A DNA stretch of 64,000 nt from Siphonodentalium dalli (GCA_032622095.1 CP136066.1:59736609-59800608); one strand, 5' to 3'. Shown: positions 1 through 11,167, numbered from the stretch's first letter. The notes: generated from the letters alone by a model not told the origin. Numbers and translations are program-made.

Positions 1-194
1 TACCTTTAATGTCAGGATGTGCCTTATCTGATAATTATGTTCCTTCACTCTGTACTTATTTGATGTTTAACCCTTTGATGACCCATAAAGAGCCCCACAT
101 ACATGTAGACTATAGCAGATGATGCTCCATAGTGCTTCCATCTGTGTGAAGCTCCGTGTGGGTTAAACCCAATCATTAAACTTTATATATCACC

Positions 195-440
195 TTAGAG
201 TTAATTAACTGTTTCATGACCAGACCCATGCTGGTGCAGCATTAAAGATATTGTGTCAGTTGATTCTCTTACATTGTATAAATGCGAGTTTCCCCATAGG
301 GTCCAGCCTCACACATATAAGAGAATTAACTGGCTTACAAGGTAAATAATGTTGGACCAATGTATTTCTTATATATGCGAGGCTCCCTATAAGGGAATGC
401 ATTGGCAAAGGGTTTTCCCTCAAGAAGCTCCAGTCATGTA
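195..440. repeat. Family D repeat (old palindrome with gcattctcttatatatgcgag-like blocks)
   Basis: Diverged version of the paired palindromic blocks also found inside family C. It begins near a 'catgaccagacccatgctgg' type segment and ends near agctccagtcatg. A second full copy lies at 32330-32580. The blocks are imperfect, so this is an older element than the family C copies. Confidence 0.6.
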
Positions 441-485
441 AGGGATATAAAGCTATGTTCTAATTGATAAATGTTTCAGGTATAA

Positions 486-661
486 ATGACCTAAATAATC
501 GACTCCTTAACCACAGCAGAATTATGGGTAACTTTTCAGGATTTAGTCGGACATACTGAGAGCTTTACGATTAATGGCAACAAGCCATATTTCCGACTAA
601 ATCCTGAAAAGTTACCCACAATTCTGCAGTGGTTAAGGAGTCATTTATTTAGGGCATTACT
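486..661. repeat. Family A palindromic MITE, copy 1
   Basis: Two arms related as inverted repeats: the left arm reads toward cagcagaattatgggtaac and the right arm mirrors it, ending in gggcattact. The central tip is reduced. It lies in otherwise unremarkable intergenic or intronic sequence. Identified from the consensus of the many other copies in the window. Confidence 0.85.
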
Positions 662-789
662 TATTTGATGTATATACATGTACATATCAATTGTTTCTTA
701 CATTGTCACAGTTTAACCATAGATAGGTATCTGGTTTAATAAAATACCAATAATATTACATATTACTCTGTCTTTCCCTTTATTCAATC

Positions 790-1350
790 ATTCCATGACC
801 ATTTATACCCAACGTAACAATGTTACGGGAGGTATATAGGAATCCGCTTGTCCATCTGTCTGTACATCCATCCATCAAGCCATCCTTTCATGGGCGCAAC
901 TTGGTCTGAGCTTGTATTCCTACATTTCTCAGTCCATTTTTTTAACCTTTGCACAGCTATTTAGTACCATGGGAACCTGTACACATGTGATTATGAGGTC
1001 TGTCCTATTTTCTTTTAGTAGAGTTTTCCATTTAGAAGTTTGTTGGGGCTTGTATTCCTACATTTCCACAAATTAGTTGGAACATGGCACAGTTATTAAG
1101 AAATAACTCTTGTTTCGTTTAAGGTTATGGAGTTATAACCGAAAAGTTTTTTAGGCACGCGGGTATGGGCATGGTCACTCGACGCTGCTGTCATTTCTGT
1201 AGTGGGGAAAGTAATCTAGAAATTTATATTATCGAGAAATAACCTAACTCGCAAAGTTTGTAACGGCCAATTGTTTCATAGTATTCCATGGATTTACATC
1301 TTATGATTTAATTATTTACCACTATGAGAACCTGTGGACCTGTGATTATA
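790..1350. repeat. Interspersed repeat with gtccatctgtctgt tract and gggaacctgt blocks
   Basis: Opens with a short palindrome around acccaacgtaacaatgttac, then a pyrimidine-rich tract, then blocks of the type agtaccatgggaacctgt. The same blocks recur at 13087-13870, which marks this as a dispersed non-coding repeat. No ORF is supported. Confidence 0.55.
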
Positions 1351-1363
1351 AGTAATGCTCGGG

Positions 1364-1895
1364 GAGAGCTTTCCGATGAATGGCAACAAGCCATATTTCC
1401 GACTAAATCCTGCAACGTTACCCATAATTCTGCTGTGTTTAAGGAGTCGATTAATTAGAGCATTACTGTAGCTTTGGGTATTTGGGTTGAATGTCCTTAC
1501 AGTAATGCCCTAAATAATCGACTCCTTAACCACAGCAGAATTATGGGTAATTTTTCAGGACTTAGTCGAAAATATGGCTTGTTGCCATTCATCGGAATGC
1601 TCTCACTACTTTAAAAAAAATCACAATCTTGTTCGTCTTATACAATCCAACATATATATAGCTTTGGGTATTTGGGTTGAATGTCCTTACAGTAATGCTC
1701 TAAATAATCAACTTCTTAGCCACAGCTTGTTGCCATTCATCGGAAAGCTCTTAGTGAGAGCTTTCCGATGAATGGCAACAAGCCATATTTCCGACTAAAT
1801 CCTGAAAAATTACCCATAATTCTGCTGTGGTTAAGGAGTCGATTACTTACAGCATTACTGTAGCTTTGGGTATTTGGGTTGTACTTCCTTATGTT
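1364..1895. repeat. Cluster of three family A fragments with a duplicated spacer
   Basis: A lone right arm (1364-1471), a left arm (1499-1607) and a complete but shortened copy (1695-1861). A spacer reading gctttgggtatttgggttg follows or precedes each one, at about 1472, 1662 and 1863. The array therefore grew by segmental duplication of element plus spacer, rather than by three independent insertions. Confidence 0.8.
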
Positions 1896-2002
1896 GGTAT
1901 GTAAAGCCTGTTTTATCTAAGAACAGCATCTGACTTACCGGATTTATTCACTGAAGTACATGTAAGTCCATAACATGTCTTGAACTTTGTAGACGACATT
2001 GT

Positions 2003-2150
2003 ACAGTAATGCCCTAATTAATATGGCTTGTTGCCATTCATCGGAGAGCTTTCCGATGAATGGCAACAAGCCATATTTCTGACTAAATCCTGACAAATTA
2101 CCCATAATTCTGCTGTGGTTAAGGAGTTGATTAATTAGGGCATTACTGTA
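2003..2150. repeat. Family A MITE inserted in the intron just upstream of exon Z1
   Basis: Shortened palindrome flanked by TA. The related exon Z2 has the uninterrupted sequence gacattgtatttggtc at about 6233. In Z1 the same sequence is split at its TA by this element. This is a direct empty-site comparison. The element ends 53 bp before the Z1 exon. Confidence 0.93.
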
Positions 2151-2203
2151 TTTGGTCTAAAATGTCGATTCCCGAAGCTGATTGTTGTTTTCTTTTTCCC
2201 CAG

Positions 2204-2497
2204 AAACCACATCGATGTGACATCTGCGGACAGGGGTACTACCAGCAGAGAAGCCTTTTATCCCATAACATGAGACGCCACCAGCCTCACAAGTATAAGT
2301 GTGAAACCTGCTATAAAACGTTCCCCCTCAGCTGGGAATACAAACGTCATCAAAATGTTCACATGATTTATAAACCGTTCAAGTGCCTGATTTGCAGCAG
2401 GCAATATAGCTCCAAATATGCTATGGAAGAACATTTTCGGCAGACTCATCCGGGACAATCAATGGATGACCAGTCGGCATCTTATGATGCTGGTTGA
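2204..2497 (+). CDS. Z1: alternative 3'-terminal exon with three C2H2 zinc fingers
   Basis: Probable last exon of a zinc-finger transcription factor. The exon starts after tctttttccccag and reads in phase 0 as KPHRC, 97 residues to its stop. Fingers: C5-C8-H21-H26, C33-C36-H49-H53 and C61-C64-H77-H82, then a 15-residue polar tail. Spacing is C-x2-C-x12-H-x4-H, then x3, then x4. The linker to finger 3 (MIYKPFK) resembles the KPF end of classical TGEKP linkers. An ATG exists upstream at 2162, but it lies in the conserved pre-acceptor intron shared with Z2 and would read through the polypyrimidine tract, so I take the acceptor as the true boundary. Finger 1 is nearly identical to Z2, while fingers 2 and 3 differ. 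DNA or RNA binding is expected from the family; the target is unknown. Confidence 0.87.
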   Translation, partial: KPHRCDICGQGYYQQRSLLSHNMRRHQPHKYKCETCYKTFPLSWEYKRHQNVHMIYKPFKCLICSRQYSSKYAMEEHFRQTHPGQSMDDQSASYDAG

Positions 2498-2589
2498 CGA
2501 GGACATGGTGATTTGGGCTGGTTTGGCATATCTAACCCTCAACTCTGGTTCAACTTTGGAAATATCATGGCTAAATCAATGGCAAGCCT

Positions 2590-2836
2590 TGAAATAGTGT
2601 GTCTGTCATTTGCAGAATGAGGTCCCCAGAGTGTGGAATTAGTGACACTATCCTGCTATGGGTGAACATCACCAACTTCAACTGGGGAACTTCAATCTTA
2701 TCCTACGTTTCCCATAGCAGTTGAGGCCTCAGCAGAATGAGGTTCCCAGAGGATGAATTTGGTGACGCTAACCTGCCATGCGGTATAGCATCACTAAATT
2801 CACCCTCTGGGGACCTCATTCTGCAAATGACTCTTG
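2590..2836. repeat. Family B inverted-repeat element, copy 1
   Basis: Starts with caagccttgaaatagtgtg and contains the arm gcagaatgaggt with its mirror ctcattctgcaaatga. The right terminus has decayed (ctcttggactt). Lies shortly downstream of Z1 and could supply part of its 3' UTR. Confidence 0.8.
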
Positions 2837-2879
2837 GACTTTCGTGACTTGACTTCCCCATTGGTTTGCAAGGCGGAAC

Positions 2880-3070
2880 AGCATGAATGTTTTTGAATAT
2901 TCTCGATTATTCATCCAGGGATAATCCTTAGATATTCTAGAATATTCCAGAATATTCCTGTCTCCCAGAATATTCTAGTAATTATAGTATATTCCTGGTG
3001 CCATTTAACATCCATGGATATTCTTGGAATTGTTTCCTTGATTATTCTAGAATAATTCTGCATTAGGAAA
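2880..3070. repeat. AT-rich tract of repeated attctagaatattc motifs
   Basis: Short degenerate repeats built on gaatattc and attctag motifs, several of them palindromic. No coding potential is seen. Confidence 0.5.
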
Positions 3071-3126
3071 ACAGGGCGACACTCTATTACAAGGCTTGAT
3101 CAACACCATTCCTGAACATACCGTAC

Positions 3127-3418
3127 ATAGTAATGCCCTAAATAATTGACTCCTTAACCTCATCAGAATTATGGGTAAATTTTCAGGATTTAGTAGGAAA
3201 TATGGCTTGTTGCCATTCATCGGAAAACTCTCACTGAGAGCTTTCCGGTGAATCGCAACAAGCCATATTTCCGACTAAATCCTAAATAATTGACTCCTTA
3301 ACCACAGCAGAATTATGGGTAATTTTTCAGGATTTAGTCGGAAATATGGCTTGTTGCCATTCATTGGAAAGCTCTCACTGCTGTGGTTAAGGAATCTATT
3401 ATTTAGGTCATTACTGTA
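3127..3418. repeat. Family A, compound copy
   Basis: Contains more than two arms: left arm, right arm, then a second left arm and a short terminal piece ending in cattactgta. It looks like one copy partly duplicated or invaded by another. Confidence 0.8.
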
Positions 3419-3939
3419 CATGTACTGCAACTTCTGTCTCGAAACGCATAAAACCTGCTAGAATTATGTCTGTGTGTGAAAATTTTGCTTCTTTGAACAC
3501 AAGTCACATTTCCGCCAGACAAACTGGACATCACTGAATAACTGATAAATGCAAAATGATTGATATATTCAATCACATTATAATTTTATTGCAAAAAGTA
3601 AGGACATGTTAATATTTATATATTTTATCAAAAAGCCAATTTGCACTGAGAAGCTTATGTAGAAACCACAAATTTGGTAGTGCCACAATATAAGGGTGAC
3701 GTTAGATCCCAACACCAATATCAGATTTTATTACACTCCTATGCGCAATTTCCATTGAAAACGCTGTTAATTAAAAATGGTAATGTCACTAGTGAATTAT
3801 GTCATTTCCCCATGACATCATTGGCATTACATTACGTTGCATACCGATCTAGACTGAATTTTTGATGGTTGATATTTCTCCACATCAGGACTTTCATGCA
3901 TTAATTCTGTGTGTTTTAATCATATTTGGCGAACCAAAT

Positions 3940-4125
3940 TGATGCAGAAGTGTAATAAATAGAGTAATCAATTAGTTCCGAGAATTACGTTCAATAATTC
4001 ACTCGAGTCCAGAGATGTTTGGGTAAGAAACCTGTGTGCTAATGCTAACTCGTTTCTTGCCGACGTCTCTCGTGAAATATTTAACGTAATTCTCGGAACC
4101 AATTGATTACTCTCTATATAACACA
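3940..4125. repeat. Small palindromic element, type gagtaatcaattggttcc
   Basis: Left arm gagtaatcaattagttcc with ccgagaattacg, mirrored by cgtaattctcggaaccaat at about 4090. A relative lies at 19460-19630. Non-coding foldback element. Confidence 0.65.
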
Positions 4126-4149
4126 TTGGATTATCTCTTCCTAACAAGT

Positions 4150-4505
4150 TTTTTTTAGTTTCCGGGTTCCGGGATATAAACTAATAAATATGAATGGAAG
4201 ACCCCTGTCCGGAATTTCTTCTATCAATTAATATTGATTTTATTTAAAAAAATTCTGGTATAATACGTGCAATCAATTTGGGACATGTTGCGGCCTGCCG
4301 AAGCGGTCAGATCATAGCAAGCGGGAGAACTCTATCTCTATCTGAGACTTCCTGATAGTTTCATTACGGTTATGTTCTAAAAATACTAACGAAAAATTGT
4401 CCCGATTGATTACCGCAGTATCAAAGAAAATATCGATATAAAATCAATATTAATTGATAAAAGCGTTTCCCGAAAGGTGTCTTCGACTCATATCTATTAT
4501 TTTAT
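4150..4505. repeat. Inverted-repeat element
   Basis: The arms contain atcaattaatattgatttta near 4224 and the mirrored taaaatcaatattaattgat near 4438, with further matching blocks around the centre. No ORF is supported. Confidence 0.6.
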
Positions 4506-4557
4506 ACCCTGGTAACTATAAAAAATTCATTTAGGAAGATATAATCGATCTTTAATG

Positions 4558-5340
4558 CTAGGTTACTGGTTAATGTTATATATTTTCCTGTTATATATAC
4601 TTATGTTTGCAATATTCACAGATGCTTACTACAGTAATGCCCGAAATAATCGACTCCTTAACCACAGCAGAATTATGGGTAATTTTTCAGGATTTAGGCG
4701 GAAATATGGCTTGTTGACATTCATCGGAAAGCTATCACTGAGAGCTTTCCGATGAATGGCAACAAGCCATATTTCCGACTAAATTAACCCATAATTATGC
4801 TGTGGTTAAGGAGTCGATTATTTAGGGTGTAGGTTACTGATTAATGTTATGTATTTTCCTGTTGTATAGACGCATGTTTGAAATATTCACAGATTCTTAC
4901 TATTAGATTATTATGTTAACTTGTTCATGTTCAACATTTTGATTGAACATTATTCCACATGAAGCGCGATATATTTCAATAAATACACAGTAATGCCCTA
5001 ATTAATCGACTGCTTAACCACAGCAGAATTATGGGTAACTTTTCAGGATTTAGTCGGAAATATGGCTTGTTGCCATTCATCAGAAAGCTCTCACTGGAAA
5101 TATGGCTAGTTGGCTCTCATCGGAAAGCTCTCACTGAGAGCTTTCCGATGAATGGCAACAAGCCATATTTCCGACTAAATCCTGAAAATTTACCCTTAAT
5201 TCTGCTGTGGTTAAGGAGTGGATTATTTAGGGTGTAGGTTACTGATTAATGTTAGGTATAATCCTGTTGTATAGACGCATGTTTGAAATATTCACAGATG
5301 CTTACTATTAGATTATTATGTTAACTTGTTCATGTTCAAC
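4558..5340. repeat. Segmental duplication: spacer plus family A copies, three spacers and two MITEs
   Basis: A unique-looking spacer (ggttactggttaatgtta ... ttcacagatgcttacta) occurs at about 4560, 4831 and 5235. Family A copies lie between them at 4631-4827 and 4989-5234. The right MITE ends are lost at the junctions (ttatttagggtgtaggtt), which indicates duplication by recombination, not transposition. Confidence 0.8.
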
Positions 5341-5820
5341 ATTTTGTTTGAATATTATTCCACTTGAAGCACGATAATATATTTGATATGCTGAAAACAT
5401 AGTTTCAATAAATATATTACAATTTATATGTTTTCAATTTCAAAACCAAAACAATATACACTTGTGGGCATAATTATCTCCAGGCAACGAAGTGCACAGA
5501 AATATGTTCTGTGAGTCTGCGTGTCCGTAACAGTTTTGGACCTCTCTGTCTCAGTCAATATTGGCCAGATTTGAATTATCTTTCATGAAAGAGAGTTTCT
5601 GATGATTAAAAACACGTACAATTGGTTTAAAATTGATATAAAGCGCTAAAAAAGTAAAAAATCCACCACCATAAAATCACAATCTGTCCTCCGTAGGCGT
5701 ACCAATGCAATGGCACAGTCGATGTTGGACCTTTTGATAATCTTAGTTCATTGCTAGACTCTTAGTGTTTGGTTACTAACCTATCAGTTGTATTCACTGA
5801 ATTAGGTCCATAACATATCT

Positions 5821-6218
5821 TTAGAGCACAATCCTATTGTTACAATCGTTCCCTGATTTTTGGTAAAGCACACCGATTCCCAATGTTGGCGAAGGAATAG
5901 TTCAGTGATTATCCCATTGTTAGGCACCCGCAACTCATAACATCAAATCGCACAGGTGCTTCAAAGTGGGAACAGTCCGTGTTGTTTCGGACATATCTAT
6001 TTACATTCAGTTCATGTTAATCACGTTTTTGGGCGTGGCTAACCGGCTATTGTGTCCAATCGCGGCCAGCGCACGGCACATTTCCAGTTTATTGCATTAT
6101 GTGTGATCAATTGTGCTCTAAAGTCGGTCAGAGCACGCGAATTGTTCTTTACCAGAATCAATCGAGTCGGAGACGAGATTTATTCTGGTAAAGAACAATT
6201 CTTGTGCTCTAACCATTA
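5821..6218. repeat. TIR element with ttagagcacaat ends, inserted upstream of Z2
   Basis: Left end ttagagcacaat, right end ttgtgctctaa. It contains an inner palindrome whose arms are cgaattgttctttaccag and the mirror ctggtaaagaacaattc. It separates ccataacatatctt from aactttgtagacg. Those two pieces lie almost together upstream of Z1 (ccataacatgtcttgaactttgtag), so the Z1 flank shows the pre-insertion state. Confidence 0.75.
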
Positions 6219-6295
6219 CTTAACTTTGTAGACGACATTGTATTTGGTCTAAAATGCCGATTCCCGAAGCTGATTGTTGTTTTCTTTTTCCCCAG

Positions 6296-6589
6296 AGACC
6301 ACATCGATGTGACATCTGCGGACAGGGGTACTACCAGCAGAGAAGTCTAATATCCCATAACATGAGACGCCACCAACCTCACAAGTATCGATGTAGCGTG
6401 TGCTCGAAAACATTCCCTCATGGCTGGGAGTATCGGCGACACCTCAACGTCCACCTCGCCAACAAACCGTTCAGTTGTGTCATATGCAACAAGCAGTACA
6501 GTTCAAAGTTCAGATTAGAGGAACATAATAGAATATACCATAATGTGGCTGACCAGATTATTGGGATACATACGATCTGTCCATTATAG
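6296..6589 (+). CDS. Z2: alternative 3'-terminal exon with three C2H2 zinc fingers
   Basis: Sister of Z1. The exon begins after ttttccccag in phase 0 as RPHRC and runs 97 residues. Fingers: C5-C8-H21-H26, C33-C36-H49-H53 and C61-C64-H77-H82. The linker LANKPFS before finger 3 is close to the classical KPF form. Finger 1 and the preceding intron match Z1 almost base for base, whereas fingers 2 and 3 do not. The last zinc ligand, H82, and the whole tail (NVADQIIGIHTICPL) fall inside the first unit of a 58-bp tandem repeat that continues for about 640 bp beyond the stop. The coding end is therefore also the start of a minisatellite. The upstream ATG at 6254 lies in intron. No polyadenylation site was assigned. 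Confidence 0.87.
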   Translation, partial: RPHRCDICGQGYYQQRSLISHNMRRHQPHKYRCSVCSKTFPHGWEYRRHLNVHLANKPFSCVICNKQYSSKFRLEEHNRIYHNVADQIIGIHTICPL

Positions 6590-7167
6590 AATATACCATA
6601 ACGTGGCTGACCAGATTATTGGGATACATACGATCTGTCCATTATAGAATATACCATAATGTGGCTGACCCGATTATTGGGATACATACGATCTGTCCAT
6701 TATAGAATATACCATAACGTGGCCGACCTGATTATTGGGATACATACGATCTGTCCGTTATAGAATATACCATAACGTGGCTGACCAGATTATTGGGATA
6801 CATACGATCTGTCCATTATAGAATATACCATAATGTGGCTGACCCGATTATTGGGATACATACGATCTGTCCATTATAGAATATACCATAACGTGGCTGA
6901 CCAGATTATTGGGATACATACGATCTGTCCATTATAGAATATACCATAATGTGGCTGACAGATTATTGGGATACATATGATCTGTCCATTATAGAATATA
7001 CCATAATGTGTCTGACCAGATTATTGGGATACATACAATCTGTCCATTATAGAATATACCATAACGTGGCTGACCAGATTATAGGGATACATACGATCTG
7101 TCCATTATAGAATATACCATAATGTGGCTGACCAGATTATTGGGATACATACGATCTGTCTATTTTA
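6531..7167. repeat. 58-bp minisatellite, 11 units, overlapping the end of Z2
   Basis: The motif gaatatacca recurs at 6531, 6589, 6647, 6705, 6763, 6821 and 6879 and onward, with a period of 58 bp and one unit short by a base or two. Units differ at a few sites (ataatgtgg or ataacgtgg; accag or acccg). The first unit is coding in Z2. The period is not a multiple of three and each unit carries a tag stop in the Z2 frame. Confidence 0.96.
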
Positions 7168-7945
7168 GTCTGCTCCAAGTGTTCATCGATGTAAGGCCAG
7201 TGTTTTTGAATTTTTTGGTTTACAGATTTTTCTATGGAGAAATTGTGTCGGAGGAGGGATAAAATAACATAGGGCTTACCAATTTGTTTTATTCATTCCC
7301 ATTGGAAAATTTGGTAGGAGAGAAAAAAATCCACATTGAAGTTGGATAAAAAGGCTTCCCCTTTATAGAACAAATATGAACATATAAGTACCGGTAGTAG
7401 GTTGTTATCGAGAAAGGATGTTGACATTTTAATACATGACATGTTTTAATTGACATTTTATAATTTTAACAATTTATTTATATGTTGCTAACCGGAAGCA
7501 TACAGAGTTTTCGTTCCCATTTATATCGTTTCGTGTACTTTAATTATAACGCATCGCAGTTCTTTTCCAGGCTATTGTTGACATTTTGCATTGTTCTATT
7601 GATGTTCATGACTGAGTCGCTCCACTTCTTTCCGACAGAAAATACAACTTGAATAATTTATTTCCTTTGTCAATTTTAGTAGTCGGTGGGAAAATATATT
7701 TTAGCAATTTGAAATTTTATGTTTATCATTTTTCGAAAACAAATTTGGTATGGCGAATCCGTAAACCAATAAATATAAATTTCTCTTGCCTAAACCAGCT
7801 CATGAAATGGATAGGGATAATACTGGTTTATGTCAAAGAACAGTTAAAATTGTCTTACCTTTCTATCGCGGACGTTAAGTGTAAATCGCCTGCTCATCTA
7901 AAATCACCAAATGACGGTAATAAAGTTTTGCATTTGTGAAAGTAA
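7168..7945. other. No gene seen
   Basis: AT-rich sequence after the minisatellite. A 96-codon frame at 7649-7939 has no recognisable motif and is not supported as a gene. Confidence 0.5.
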
Positions 7946-7947
7946 GC

Positions 7948-8096
7948 AAGCCTTGAAATAGTGTGTCTGTCATTTGCAGAATGAGGTCATAGCAGGCTAG
8001 CATCACCAAATTTACCCTCTGGGAACCTCATTCTGCTGAGGTGTAAGCAGAATGAGGTCCCCAGAGGGTGAATTTGGTGATGCTATTTCAAGGCTT
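7948..8096. repeat. Family B, short copy
   Basis: Both ends are present: caagccttgaaatagtgtg on the left and atttcaaggcttg on the right. The interior is reduced to two short gcagaatgagg palindromes. It abuts the hAT-like element that starts about 100 bp later. Confidence 0.85.
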
Positions 8097-8195
8097 GGTT
8101 CTGAGCTCCATAAGATATTTCCACTGAAAATAGTAATTTAATGCGAAAACTATTTTATCACAATGTTTACATAATTTAAAAAAATACAAACCCAG

Positions 8196-9373
8196 TAGTG
8201 CTGGGCGGTATGACGATATATCGGGTATACCCGGTTTTAATTTTGATATCGTCAATAATATCGTCTGAAATAAAAATATCGTAATACCGTCCCAAGTTGT
8301 AATATTCTCCATGTAGGTTGAAACCCATCATATGGTCCCAACAAACAGCGAAGTTAGAGTAAGTATAATAGTCCCAAACTTCCCGGAAATACGCAGTCGA
8401 AAACGTTTTAAAACATCGGAGCACGTGCCTGTCAAGTTGGATATGCTTCGTCAGAAACATCAAAGAGATACTATATAGTAGCATCAGTTGGCTACACTGT
8501 GAGATTGGTATGTCGCGTGCATGCGACTGGCACAATGACCTCCTTTCAAGTTGGTGCAGCTTGCTCTATCAACCGTAACCGGTTGCTTGGAGACGGATTA
8601 CGATGTCAGATTTGATCGTCTCAATGTGTGCAAATTGCGAGTAAAATGATTTTGTGGACATGTGCCAAACGGATCATGGCATTGCTATCGCTTCAACAAA
8701 TGTCAAATTCACAAACTAATTGAACATGATTGTCTATATTTATTTTCCTCAGCTAAAAAAATGCCGACGCAAATTCATTTCACGTCGGCTTTTGCCTCGG
8801 CACTGCCCATTGTGGCATTGTCGACGCTAATTTCCAGGGCTGCCGTATATGGACATTGAAGTCCCACGGTGCTACCAACTACCAATTACCACTGATAAAT
8901 AGTCTCACAAACAACCAATTCCTCACGAATTAATAAAATGGAAATTTGAAACCGAATGCGGTGCTTAATGTGTGCATGGTGTTGAGCGCTATGGTCAAAG
9001 GGATATAACTCTAAAAAATGTATGCGAAAACGCACGTGGGCCGTGTTATATGATTATATCCCTTTGTTTCAAAGTTATTATTTCTCCGTCGACAAACTGT
9101 CAATTGTTGCAGACGAGTGGTCATTATATACATGTATACTGTGATGTTACTGATAATTGTTCAATACACATTTACTCGACCTCTCATGACCCACAAATTG
9201 TAAATAAAACGTAGGGATGTATTGTGCAAACTTTATTCATGAAATATTGCATATATTGTACATTGTACTTACCAATTGTAATATACCAAAATAATATCGC
9301 GATAATATCGTGTATCGCGATGTTGTCACCATAATATCGCGATATTTTTTGGGGCCAATATCGCCCAGCCCTA
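8196..9373. mobile_element. Non-autonomous hAT-like element, about 1.18 kb
   Basis: Terminal inverted repeats tagtgctgggcggtat and atatcgcccagccccta-type (right end atatcgcccagcccta), flanked by an 8-bp duplication aaacccag / aaactcag with one mismatch. Subterminal regions are rich in atatcg motifs. The 8-bp duplication and end sequence fit the hAT superfamily. No transposase is recognisable; a 119-codon minus-strand frame at 8176-8535 starts outside the element and has no convincing domain. Confidence 0.82.
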
Positions 9374-9479
9374 AAACTCAGTTACAAAAAAGTACAAACT
9401 CATCTGCCTCACGACTTTGTGACAATTCGACTTTGTAACAGTTCGCGTCATAGTATGAGCATATGTAAAAAAACACAGA

Positions 9480-9530
9480 TCTAATGTTACTTTTGTTTTT
9501 TTGTTTTTTTGTTTTTTTTTTAGGTTGAAT
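9480..9530. repeat. Poly-T tract with gtttttt interruptions
   Basis: Low-complexity T-rich stretch. Its reverse gives a lysine-rich spurious frame. Confidence 0.7.
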
Positions 9531-9699
9531 TTTTTTTGGGTATGCTTAAGCATGCTATAGCGAATTTAAAAACAAACTGGATAAAACCTTAGGGGCATGT
9601 TATAACTCAAAACTATCACCAAGTATTCATAGTAATAATTTTGATGCCCATGAAAAACGTAAGATTCCCTAGCACTAAACCTACAAAATAAGTCTGGCA

Positions 9700-9895
9700 C
9701 TGAAAGAGTTAAAGAATATAAGAAAAAATTATTAAAATTGTAAAAAATAATAACAAATGATGAAAAATTGTTAGGCCAATGCATTCTCTTATATATGCGA
9801 GGCGACCTATGGTTGACTGGCATATATAAGAGAATGCATCGGCACAGGGTATATGGGTTGATAAAAAAATCGGACTTGGCACTGAAAGGGTTAAA
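9700..9895. repeat. Family C/D-related palindrome fragment
   Basis: Contains ggccaatgcattctctta, a tatatgcgaggcgacc block and the mirrored half ending aagagaatgcatcggc, followed by a gggttaaatta end. A partial relative of the right half of family C. Confidence 0.65.
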
Positions 9896-10330
9896 TTAAC
9901 ACAAGAGTTTGATTATACAGCGGGCATGCATCACCAAATTCACCCACTGTGAATTGTACATCATTATGACTGTAAGATATCACTGATTAAGGTAAATGTT
10001 GCATTTTGTATTGATTTCTGATCGATTAAAATTGACGAAAAATCCTACCACTGGATCTGAGCGTAAAGTCTGCTATTTATATATTTTGAATGACATACAC
10101 AAATGTAGATACTGTACAATTAAATTGTATCATTATATATATATAGTCTCCATATTCTATTCTCGATTTACACTATTCGTGGGATCAAGGATGTATTAAC
10201 ACTTGACAGGATGGGTAAAGTGTAAGTCCATTAACCTCTTCACTGCTACGACATCCGTAACTATTACGGATGTAAAATTGCACATCGTGCGCTACGAACC
10301 TACTTCAGCACACAAGCAGTAGGCCATTAT

Positions 10331-10515
10331 ACAGTAATGCTCTAAGTAATCGACTCCTTAACCACAGCAGAATTATGGGTAACTTTTCAGGATTTAGTCG
10401 GAAATTATTATGGCTTTCCGATGAATGGCAACAATCCATATTTCCGACTAAATCCTGAAAAGTTACCCCTAATTCTGGTGTGGTTAAGGAGTCGTTTACT
10501 TAGAGCATTACTGTA
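10331..10515. repeat. Family A MITE
   Basis: Left end acagtaatgctctaa, right end gagcattactgta. The central loop is shortened on one side. Flanked by TA. Confidence 0.88.
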
Positions 10516-10714
10516 TATAACTGGACTCAGAGATTGTTGCATCGGAATAACTGTATCTCAAAGTTTCAAACAGTCTATGATGTTCCACAATTGTGAGTGA
10601 TAATAGCCTTTCAACTGAGTCAGTTTTATGGTTCTTGTGATATTCCCGTTATATTTTATACTGGAAAATGGCAATTATCGTCAACAGCTCAGCACAAGAT
10701 ATCGTAATGTCATT

Positions 10715-10921
10715 TACAGAAATGCCCTAACTAGTCGACTCCTTAACAACAGCAGAATTATGGTAATTTTTCAGGATTTAGTCGGAAATATGGCTTGTTG
10801 CCATTCATCGGAAAGCTCTCACTGAGAACTTTCTGATGAATGGCAATAAGCCATATTTCCGACTAAATCTTACCCATAACTCTGCTTAGGTTAAGGAGTC
10901 GATAATTAGGGCATTACTGTA
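10715..10921. repeat. Family A MITE
   Basis: Full-length copy with slightly changed left end (acagaaatgccctaact) and right end gggcattactgta. It lies within a split tract: ctgctacgacatccg upstream (about 10245) and gcagcgaagaggttaa after it suggest insertion in an older repeat. Confidence 0.88.
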
Positions 10922-11167
10922 GCAGCGAAGAGGTTAAGTAGTATAGATTCTCAGATTTTTTACCTGAAATTTGTAGCATGCCTTGAAAACTGGCCACACA
11001 AGATTATTTACTGCAAAAGGCACTTCTTATAGAAATGACCTGTATAATATTTCTTTTTACCAGACTTGCATGTAGCTCATAATAATTGAAGATTTGCTGG
11101 TAGTATTGACAAATACCTTTATATAAAAACAAATTTTGCTCATAGTGATCAGTCATCAGATATCAAT

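Noticed and set aside
2162-2203. ATG at the head of the Z1 frame as a translation start
   Set aside because: It lies in intron conserved with Z2 and is followed by a polypyrimidine tract and CAG; the same layout recurs in exons that have no ATG at all.
6531-7167. CRISPR array
   Set aside because: Units are contiguous 58-bp copies without spacers, in an animal-type genome.
8176-8535. 119-codon minus-strand frame as a hAT transposase fragment
   Set aside because: A faint BED-like VWDYY...C pattern was noticed, but ligand spacing is absent and the frame extends past the element end.
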